Assembly: GCA_026936335.1 (NCBI GenBank)
Contig: JAPMXV010000060.1
Location: forward strand, 62,001 to 126,000
Direction: 5' to 3'
Length of the DNA: 64,000 bases
Origin: Mantamonas sphyraenae
Lineage: Eukaryota > CRuMs > Mantamonadidae
Positions within the stretch are counted from its first letter, which is position 1. Each line of letters begins with the position of its first letter. The notes beneath the pieces are model-generated. The model was not told the DNA's origin. It saw only the letters and a list, made by a program, of their open reading frames with translations, and searched no databases. Below are positions 56,152 through 64,000 of this stretch, one piece after another. Both the position numbers and the translations under genes were made by a program.

Positions 56152-58646
56152 ATGACCAAAAGTAAAGAGACGAGTGCAAGCCGTGCACGTGGCAAGGTGC
56201 TGATCCCTGAGGAGGTGGGCGATTTCGTGCAACTGCTGCGCTTCCAGGTGGCGCAACAGCCGGAGGGCATCGCGGTGGACTTTGAGTCGGAAAAGAGGGT
56301 TCCATGGATGGATCGGCAGCCAGTGTGGCTTCGTGTCCTCCTGCTCCTGGCTCTGGTCGGCGTGGCCCTGTTTGCGTACAACCAGTTCCAGGGTCCCGAG
56401 GCCGAGTTCCTGCAGATGGCCGACGAGCTCAAACTCACCGAAAACGAACGTGCCCAGGTGCGACCCCAATTCATGGCCAAACGTAGCAACGAATACGTGC
56501 GCGGTGCCTGGGCTGGGCTCCTTCTCGTCTGCGTCCTTTCCGTCCGCCGTCTCATGCGCACAGCCTTCACCACCGACGGCCAAAAGGGTCGCCAGATCGA
56601 GTCCCGCTTCCTCCGTTACCTGCAACTGGACAAACATTCGGGTGCGTTGTGTCACGCAGTGCATTCCCCCCCCCCCCCCCCCCCTTCCCTTGCCCCCACA
56701 TTGGCCCTTGTACCTTTGCCCCGCAGCCGCGAACATTTCCCAGCAGGCGGCGCTTCCGTTTCCCACCGGCGAGTCGTCTCGAACGGCCGTTTCATGCCAT
56801 CGAGGGCAGTGTGTGCGAGATCCATTGGCCCGCAGCCCACCCCAACACCCCACGGAAGCACTGAAATCGCTCACGTTGCTGGTCACATTCACACACAGAT
56901 GCATTTGCCCGTGGTTTGGGAAGCAAGGGAGTGAGCAAGGGTGACAAGGTGCTCCTGCTGCTTGAACCCTCACCCCTCTTTGTCGAACTGGTCTTTGGTC
57001 TCCTCAAACTCGGTGCCGTGCCATGTTTCATCAACCCGCGTCTGCCCTCAGAGGCATTTGCTGCGTCTGTGGAACGACTTGCGCCCACCGTGTTTGTGGG
57101 CAGCGCCAAGGCCCATCTGCTTCGCCTGTGGCATGCCAAGTCGTTCTCCAATTCCCTGCGTGTGTCCATTGTCGAAGGTTCGTGGTGGTTTCCCTGGGGT
57201 CCCATCAACCTTGACACATGCTTCCAGGCAGCCGAGGAGTCCCTGCACGTGCCTCCCTTCTCTCCCAACGACCCGGCTGCCATCATCACCACCTCGGGCT
57301 CCACTGGCATGCCCAAGGGTGTTGTGTTCCGCCATGGTTCACTCGTGGCCCAGGCACGCGCCATCCAGCAGCTGTGGGGTGTGCGTCCGGATCGCATCGA
57401 CAACGTCGTGGTGGGCATTCTGCCCTTTATGCTCTATGTCCTCGGCGCAGGCGTCACTGCCGTCATGCCCAGTGTGCAATTGCTCACCGAGCCCGCCAAG
57501 GCAGACCCAGACACCATTGTCACGTCCATTCGCACCAACAACTCCCCTGCCGCCATCCTTCAACCCGTCGTCTGGGACAACCTCGTCCAGTACATGCACA
57601 CCAAGCAAAAGAGGCCTCTCATCAGTCACAAGCTGCGCATTGCCGTCACTGGCGGTGCTCCCATCCGACTGAACACTCACAAGAGCGTGCTGGGACACCT
57701 CATGCCCACGGGTGCAGAGATGTACTCCCCGTACGGCGCCACAGAGGTGCTGCCCATCTCATCCATGCCCAGCAGCGAGATTTTGGCTGAAACGTGGAAG
57801 CAGACGGCGGCTGGCAATGGTGTGTGCGTGGGTCGTCCTTTGGACATGCTCGACGTGAAGATCATTGCCGCCGATCGCGCCAACGAACGCATCGAACAGT
57901 GGGACAACAGCCTGGAGCTGCGCAGTGGGGCCAGCACCATGGCAATCAAGTATGGCGAGATTGTGGTGCGTGGCCCAGTGGTGTCGCGCGAGTACGACAA
58001 CATGGAGGAGCAGACGGCGCTGGCCAAAATCCCAATGCCGAACAACAACAACAACAACAACAGCAGTCGTGCCTCGGGTGCGTCGTCGTCTTCATCGTCA
58101 ACATCGTCGTCCCAGGAGGAGGAGGAGGGGAAGGAGAAGGAGAAGGATGGAGCTACGGAGCGGGAAACGGAGGAGCTGGATTGTGGGTTTTACCATCGCA
58201 CAGGGGATGTGGGTTACTTTGACACCAAGGGCAGGCTGTGGTACTGCGGACGCGTGAAGCATCTGGTGTCTGTGCAGGCTGCAGGCAAGGTGCCTGTGCC
58301 GGCCGTGTGTGTGGAGGGCGTGTTCAACGAGCATCCGCGTGTGCGTCGCTGCGCCTTTGTGCAGGCCGACGCCGCCGCTCGCATCGGGGCGCTGGTGGTA
58401 CAACTCAACGACGACGGGGACTCGTTGGACGACGCCCTGGTGGAGGAGATTCTGGCCTTGGCTGCAAACACACGGTACCGCAACTTGTTGGAAGACCCGC
58501 GGTTGGTTCTGCGCAAAAGCGACTTTCCCACCGACATTGTGCACAACAGCAAAATCAAACGCACGGAACTGGCCGAATGGGCTGCCAAGCAACCTCGCTT
58601 CACTGCCTATCTGGCCGAACTGGCGATGGGCAAGAAGGACAACTGA
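56152..58646 (+). CDS. OleC-like acyl adenylating enzyme with N-terminal membrane module
   Basis: Model join(56152..56641,56727..56810,56899..58646), 773 residues. Exon 1 (163 residues) has two hydrophobic segments (VWLRVLLLLALVGVALFAY and WAGLLLVCVLSV). Exons 2-3 are an ANL adenylating enzyme: NISQQAALPFP, DKVLLLLEPSP, the P-loop TTSGSTGMPKGVVFRHG (about 322-338), SPYGATEVLPIS and GRLWYCGRVKHLV. The end, FPTDIVHNSKIKRTELAEWA, resembles bacterial OleC, which closes beta-hydroxy acids to beta-lactones for olefins. An Asn/Ser/Glu-rich insert sits just before the hinge. Whether it makes lactones or only acyl-AMP/CoA is unknown. The second intron (88 bp) is the least certain junction. Intron 1 holds a poly-C run. 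Confidence 0.72.
56668..56684 (+). repeat. Poly-C tract in first intron of OleC-like gene
   Basis: A run of cytosines of about the same length as that in the dolichol kinase intron, about 26 bp after the donor in an 85-bp intron. Its exact length may be unreliable because homopolymers are error-prone. Confidence 0.85.
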
Positions 58647-58733
58647 GAACATGCGTCTCTGCCCGCAGGATGCAAAAGGGCAGAGGGATGTTTGGGACGC
58701 GTTGGTGGCCATCCAGAAAAATGCATTGTGTTG

Positions 58734-61504
58734 CTATTGTCCAGAAAACAGCTTCCAATCCTCAAGCAGCCTGCGCATGATGGGATACACCTCTGCATAT
58801 TGCTTGGCGCCGGCCTGATCCTTGTCGCGGACATACACATCGAGGGTGTTACGCAACATGTCCAAGATCTCCGTGTCGGCATAGCGGTCGAGGGCATCGG
58901 AGTATTTGGCGGCACTCATGTTGCGGACGGTGTGCGGAGAACGGAGGTCGTCGGGAGCACGTTGGAAAAGCAGGTGGATGACGTTGATGAGACCGATGGC
59001 CTGAATGTCGCTTACGAGATCGACCACCTTGTCGTTGTCCTGGAACATGAATGGTTTCAGCGTGCGCAGGGCGACATACGGGCCGCCTAGATCCTCCACG
59101 CGCTGGAGGGTGCCGATGCACAGTTCCAACACAGCCATGTCGCCAGCCAGGGCAATCTGGCCACTTTCGTCGACAGGACGAAGCAAACATACGTGGCGAA
59201 TAAAGTAGTCAATGACGCGTGCGCTGAGTTCGCGTATTTGTCGCGGGGCAAAGCGATTGCGTGACAAGGGCATGAAAAAGGCCTCCTTGGCCTGTGCTAC
59301 CTGTTGTTGCAGTTTGCGCATGTAACCACTGCACGGTGGTGTGTTCCACGACTCGTCGTCGTCGTGGTTGCCGCCGTGTGCGCTGCTGCTGCTGCTTTGT
59401 ACAAAGGATTCGTCGTGCATGGAACGAAGAGTGCGCTGGAACACTCGTGTGATCCCACCAAACAGGGGCACAAGAATCTGGTGGGCCAGGTCGGCCAACG
59501 ATTGCAAGCCAGGCGCAAGGCAAGCGCGCACCTCGTCGTCATCCAGCTGCTCGGCCATCACGGCAGAAAACTCGACGTGGACGACAGACATGAGGTTACA
59601 CAGCTCGATGTTGCGTCGTTGGCTGCGTGTGGCTTCCAACGCCTGCACCTGCTCGTTCTGGTTGTTCAACAGAGCCTCCATCCGCGAGGCAAACAGCTGC
59701 ACCGTCTTGTTGATGCCCTTGGCCACTTGCACCTGCAACTGTGTGTCCACACCACTCTGCTCCAGGTCGTACTTGGCCACACGAACAAACTTGGCAATGT
59801 CGGATGTTGACGGCATACCTCCGCCACCACCCACTCCGCCCTGTGACGACATGCCACCGCCACCTCCGCCACCTCCGCCGCCGCCGCCACCACCACCACC
59901 ACCACTCCTGGCGTTGTCAAACACAAGGTTGACCAGTTCGGTGGCACGTGCCAGACTGTTGGCCAGGAAGCGTGACTTGAAGGTTTCAAAGGCGTCCTGG
60001 AACCCAAGCCAGGGGTCACCTGCACCCAGACTGTGGTCTGTTTTGGATTGCAACTCACGCACAAAGGCACGGCCCATGGCAATGAACTTTGTGTAATCCT
60101 GAACAAGGGTGGCCAGGAGAAAATCGCTGTCGTTGGCACTCTGCCTCAACTGCTCGCTCATGCGCTTTGCCAGCTTATCAATGAACGCTTCGATGGGCAT
60201 CTGTGAAAGTGCTTGAGTCATGCTCACGTGTGTGCTTGTGTCGCGCATGTCCAGCGCCACGCGTTGCAGATCCCAAATCTGCAGCGTTCGCGTCAATGCA
60301 CGCCCCAGGAACGCCTGCATGCGTTGCCAGAACGCAGCACGCCACTGTTTGGTCTGGCCCGGAGGTGGACCTGCACTGCTGCCGGTGCTACGTTTGAGGG
60401 AACCCGGTCCGCCGCCGCCTCCGCCACCGGAGGAGCTGGCAGCGGACGAGGCGCGAAGCTCGTCGTGCAGATCGCTGAGATCCATGGTTGCGGTGAGGTC
60501 GACCACAAGCAGCTGGGCCCACTCGTCCAGGAAGGCATCCAGCTTTTGGGGCAGCACCTGCATGTTAAAGTACACGGCAAGCGAGGTGCTGACGTCGCTG
60601 GGGTTGGAATTACTGACGCCGTGGCTGAGCACCTTGTCCGCCTGCCGCAGCACATCCTTTCCGGCCTCCTTGATCCAGTGCGACTCGGCATCCACAATGT
60701 CGATGCCCCGGATGTCCGAGTGTAGGATGCCCTCTGTGAGTGGGAGGCCAATGTGTGGGTTGGGGTGAAGGGGGCGTCGTAAACGTGAGCAAGGGTCAGG
60801 TGAGCGATTGATCCCTCTCTTGCGCCGGGGATCCTGACTGGCTTCCAGGCGTGCCATACACGCACGGGCTGGCCCCACATACCTATTTCGTGGATGGCAG
60901 CGGCTGCCTTTTCCAGATTCTTGGTGCCTCCACCAGACCTACGGTCGTCCAGGTGGTATTGCAGCTGCTTGGTGACTTTGAGGAAGCGGCCGATGTGGCG
61001 GAGTGTGCGAGCGGCCACGTGGAGACGCTCCAGCTGGGCAGTGCGGTCAGCAATCAATTGAAAGGGCTCTGTGATTTCGCTGTCGATGCGATTGACGCTC
61101 TGCTTGACGGACTGCACGCCCGTGTTGACTGCAGAAACCACGGATTCCAGCTGTTGGATGTTGCCCACCTGGGCCAGCAGGTGTTTGTGGTTGTCCACCA
61201 CCTGTTGGTGCACCTCCGAGTCCACCACATCGATCCCTTGCGCCATCTTTTCCAACAGCGCAGCCGTCGCTGCTGCTGATGCTGATCCAGAGCCACCGCT
61301 GCCACCAGAGGAGGCCGACGAGGACGCGGACGAAGACGAGGAAGGGGCATCGGCGTCCGAAGTGCTCGTCGTCCCCGTCGTCTTTTTGCCTTTGCCACGC
61401 TTGCCACCACGTGTTTTGGTGAGCATACGCCCTGCATACTGCTGCGCATCAAAGTCTTCCGCAAGAAACTCGCGCAGCACGGGGTCTTGCTCCAGGTCCT
61501 CCAT
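58734..61504 (-). CDS. COG5: COG5, conserved oligomeric Golgi complex subunit 5
   Basis: Model complement(join(58734..60733,60883..61504)), 873 residues. COG tethers vesicles in retrograde intra-Golgi traffic. The N-terminus PVLREFLAEDFDAQQYAGRM and the helical LLEKMAQGIDVVDSEVHQQV, then VNRIDSEITEPFQLIADRTA, follow the COG5 pattern. The 149-bp intron joins AAIHEI to EGILHSDIRGIDIV. Later ALTRTLQIWDLQRVAL and QMPIEAFIDKL lie in the helical legs. Low-complexity inserts break the fold: poly-Ser/Gly near residue 60, poly-Gly after residue 340 and poly-Gly near 535 (DNA 59,820-59,906). The start is 33 bp from the next gene. Confidence 0.88.
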
Positions 61505-61537
61505 CGATATTTGGCTGGTTTCTTTGCCCTGGTTGCC

Positions 61538-63151
61538 ATGACGACGACGACCACGAGCGTCGACGACACGGCAAAGGCCACACGCATGCTGGTGCACAGT
61601 CTGTGGGATAGCAGCCACCCATTGAGTGCGTTCCAACTGGTCACGGGCGACGTGGATGCCAAACGGGAGCTGGAGCAGCTGTGTGGGATGCTGGACAGCA
61701 GCAGCGGCGACGACTCTGCCACCCAGCGTGACCTCGAGTCTCTCATTGCTCGCATGCAACACAGTGTGATGCAGTTGATGCAGGCTGGGCGTGCACAGGG
61801 CCTGTCCCGTGGCTCTCCAGAGGCCTGGGAGCATGTGGAGCGAGTGCTGGACGACGCGCTTGTGTTGGCGTACGCCAAGCTGGTGGTGGCCAATGGCAAG
61901 CAAGCGTCGGCCCAAACACTTCCGCTTGCGCCACTGCTGCGTGGCAACCTGCAGGCGGAATACGCAGAGGAGCTGCTGTCGGTGTACAGTGGAGGAGCGA
62001 CGGGTGGCAGTGCGTTGAACACGCGTGTGTGGACACAGATGCAACGCGGGCAGTTTGGCAGCGCACATGCCCCCGGCCCGGCAGTGCCCTCGTTGCTGCT
62101 CTCCATGCGTCACGACGGCGTGCTCAGCATGGCCTTTGTGCGCAAACTGTGGCAATTGGTGAGCAAGCTGGTGTCGCATCTGGCCATGACACTGTTCCTG
62201 GTGCCTGTAGGCGGCACAACTCAGGGCATTATGGAAGCCATGCGCTATGCCCTCGTGGGCACTGTGGTCGGGTATGTGGTGGGCCATGTCATCCAATCGC
62301 ACCTTCCGCAAGTGCTCCAGACTCAATTGGGGGACAGCAACAGCAGTGTGTTGTGGACACTGGTGGGCACCTTTGCCATGCTGGGCTGGCAGTTTGGCAT
62401 CCGTGCTGGCATTGCACGTGCCTCGGAATACGCCGGTCAGTTGGGTGCCTGGATTTGGGGCGGCACAGGCTTGCAAGACACCGTGTCTGCCCTCATGGGC
62501 CACCTGGCAACTCTGTTTGCCGGGGGAGAGGCTGCGGATGCCGTGTGGGTACCGCAAACACATTCGTCGCAAGGAGGACAGGCGGCAGCAGGAGAGGAGA
62601 AGGACAGGATGGCAGTGGGTGACAAGGCCATGGTGGCGTCGCTCAACAAACTGGCCGGTTGGAGTGCCGGCTTGGTGGAACAGCTTGTACAATTGCCTGC
62701 ACTGGCTGCGGGTTTGGGCATGGATGCGCTGGTGGACCAGCTGCCACGATTGCTGGAATTGGGCAGGTTTGTGCAGGAGTATGTGGAGGTGTGGCAAGAC
62801 AAGATCAGCACCGGAGTAATGAGCATGCCCGAACAGCTGGTGGACATTGCTGGGCAATTGCAAGACGCATTGCCCATTGTCTCCTCCCTCATCGACAACT
62901 TTTCGTGGGAGGACATGGACGAAGGTGAGACTGTGTTGGGGGCTGTCAGCAGACAGGTGGCTCAGGTGCTTCGGGCCTCGTGGGGAGGCTGGAGTCAGCC
63001 CCTCCTCAGCGCACTCGGTGTCTTTGTCGCCACCCTCTGGTTCATGGCCAGCAGCACACAGGACAGACTCGCCACGTGGCGGGGCACAAGCAAGCTCGTA
63101 TTGCTCAGTCGCGTGGAGAAGCGAGACACAATGATGTTGGCAAAATTGTGA
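61538..63151 (+). CDS. Membrane-associated protein of unknown function
   Basis: Single exon, 537 residues from the ATG at 61538. The first about 200 residues look soluble and helical. From residue 205 there are several hydrophobic segments: LAMTLFLVPVGG, YALVGTVVGYVVGHVI, LWTLVGTFAMLGWQFGIRAGI, and a last one near the C-terminus (LLSALGVFVATLWFMASS). Amphipathic helical stretches lie between. No motif I recognise; the glycine-rich helices could be pore or membrane-remodelling segments. The long antisense frame here (60,293-63,193) is a shadow. Its convergent neighbour is SNRNP27, 101 bp away. Confidence 0.65.
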   Translation: MTTTTTSVDDTAKATRMLVHSLWDSSHPLSAFQLVTGDVDAKRELEQLCGMLDSSSGDDSATQRDLESLIARMQHSVMQLMQAGRAQGLSRGSPEAWEHVERVLDDALVLAYAKLVVANGKQASAQTLPLAPLLRGNLQAEYAEELLSVYSGGATGGSALNTRVWTQMQRGQFGSAHAPGPAVPSLLLSMRHDGVLSMAFVRKLWQLVSKLVSHLAMTLFLVPVGGTTQGIMEAMRYALVGTVVGYVVGHVIQSHLPQVLQTQLGDSNSSVLWTLVGTFAMLGWQFGIRAGIARASEYAGQLGAWIWGGTGLQDTVSALMGHLATLFAGGEAADAVWVPQTHSSQGGQAAAGEEKDRMAVGDKAMVASLNKLAGWSAGLVEQLVQLPALAAGLGMDALVDQLPRLLELGRFVQEYVEVWQDKISTGVMSMPEQLVDIAGQLQDALPIVSSLIDNFSWEDMDEGETVLGAVSRQVAQVLRASWGGWSQPLLSALGVFVATLWFMASSTQDRLATWRGTSKLVLLSRVEKRDTMMLAKL

Positions 63152-63252
63152 ATGAATGAATTGAACTGCACCCTTGTCTCCCGTGGAAAACAATACACCT
63201 CTGGAGCAGCTGCAGAAGTGTATTTGTGTGTGTGTGTGCGCATCTGCCGGGC

Positions 63253-64000
63253 TCAGATCTCTCCACCGTCCAGTGGTCGGTTGAATCCACCCGGACGGTT
63301 CATGTACTGGCGAATCTTGCGTTTGGACTTGACTTTGGCGCCACTAATGTCTGTGCCAGCTACGTGTTTGCCTCGTGTGGTCTCAAACCCCACAGGAAGG
63401 CCCATCTGGAACATCATCCGCTCCTCGTCAGTCATGGGTCGTGTGCTGCCGTCGGGGTTCTTGACCAGAATGGCATCTGCCTCTGCATCCATCTTCTCCT
63501 GTGCTTCTGCCTCTGCTGCAGCCCTTGCTGCTTCGTCTTCCTCACGCACCCGTCGCTTGCGTCGCTCCTCTTCTTCCCGCTCGTCTTCGTACCGGTACGC
63601 TCTCCTGCGTTCGTACTCTCGCTCATCATCCCGATAGCTGCTGCGGTCTCGTTTCCTGCTGTGATGCTCTCTATCTCTTCCTCCTCCTCCTCCTCCGTAT
63701 CCATCCTGCTCGTGCATGGCTCGTCCAAACTCGTCGACTTGCCGTCTTCCGTCTCGCCTTCCGCCTCCACGTTCTTCCCGTCCATACTCCCGGTAGTCGT
63801 CCCGACGGTATCCGTCGCGTCGATACTCATCGCGTCGATAGTCGTCGCGTCGATAGTCGTCGCGGTAGCCTCGGTCGTAGTCGTCGCGGTAGTCTCGCGG
63901 CCGTCGATCGTACTGCTCCCGGTAGTCTCGCTCATGCCGGCGTGGTGAGCCACGGCGCGGCGGAGAGGACCTCTGTGGATACGAAGAGGAAGACGAGGAT
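63253..64000 (-). CDS. SNRNP27: SNRNP27, U4/U6.U5 tri-snRNP 27 kDa protein, 5' end outside window
   Basis: The frame is open from the stop at 63,253 to the window end, so the start is missing. The C-terminus is the family signature: FQMGLPVGFETTRGKHV, then VKSKRKIRQYMNRPGGFNRP and LDG. This domain sits in the tri-snRNP near the U6 ACAGAGA region. Upstream is a long Arg/Asp/Tyr-rich region with RRDDYRR-type repeats (about 63,790-63,930), then an SR-like Ser/Pro/Arg stretch, replacing the RS domain of the human protein. A Glu/Arg-rich helix (EEERRKRRVREEDEAARAA) links the two. Confidence 0.92.
   Translation of the reverse strand, partial: SSSSSSYPQRSSPPRRGSPRRHERDYREQYDRRPRDYRDDYDRGYRDDYRRDDYRRDEYRRDGYRRDDYREYGREERGGGRRDGRRQVDEFGRAMHEQDGYGGGGGGRDREHHSRKRDRSSYRDDEREYERRRAYRYEDEREEEERRKRRVREEDEAARAAAEAEAQEKMDAEADAILVKNPDGSTRPMTDEERMMFQMGLPVGFETTRGKHVAGTDISGAKVKSKRKIRQYMNRPGGFNRPLDGGEI

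Noticed and set aside
60293-63193. 966-codon minus-strand frame
   Set aside because: Only 60,883-61,504 of it is real (COG5 exon 1). The rest lies antisense to the plus-strand gene at 61,538 or in the COG5 intron and has random-like composition.

Overview
The window is nuclear DNA from a compact, moderately GC-rich eukaryote. Most genes are split by short GT-AG introns (mostly 70-210 bp, donors usually GTGAGT, GTACGT or GTAAGT). The products include U4/U6.U5 snRNP, SNAPc, COG, small-subunit processome, Sec7 Arf-GEF and dolichol kinase proteins. An intraflagellar-transport GTPase (IFT22) implies a ciliated cell, so a free-living flagellated protist is the best guess. I cannot name the lineage. 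I inferred about 50 introns; every multi-exon model below was checked to give a total length divisible by three.

Layout. Bases 1-18,200 carry the end of a YGR210C-type GTPase, D-aminoacyl-tRNA deacylase, METTL18, an NHE8-like Na+/H+ exchanger, a NAK-family kinase fused to an ANTH domain, an RNase III protein, a DUF3253 protein, two membrane proteins, KRR1, a G-patch protein and a dual-specificity phosphatase with gelsolin repeats. Bases 18,200-36,200 carry XRCC4, a GBF1-type Arf-GEF, IFT22, a 534-bp duplication flanking 1.4 kb of foreign-looking DNA, a disordered protein, an AGC kinase, POT1 and a DUF4504 protein. Bases 36,300-44,450 are a tandem array of four ammonium transporter genes. Bases 44,450-64,000 carry an LRR protein, a small complex I-like protein, NUDT22, a membrane protein, ribosomal protein eL42, a plant-type 3-ketoacyl-CoA synthase, dolichol kinase, a SNAPC4-like Myb protein, an OleC-like adenylating enzyme, COG5, an unknown membrane protein and SNRNP27.

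Organisation. Outside the ammonium transporter array, genes mostly alternate strand. Thirteen head-to-head pairs are present, and in nine of them the two start codons are under 60 bp apart. Convergent genes end a few bases apart and in one case overlap in coding sequence. Several genes have a first coding exon of only 3-15 nt. There is no operon logic, but functional themes recur: genome ends and breaks (POT1, XRCC4), Golgi traffic (GBF1, COG5, NHE8-like), lipid metabolism (KCS, OleC-like, dolichol kinase) and nitrogen uptake (four AMTs).

The points most worth a second look are the AMT array, where near-identical core exons sit between unrelated introns; the kinase-ANTH fusion; the OleC-like enzyme with an N-terminal membrane module; the 534-bp duplication with its insert; and the start-codon micro-exons.
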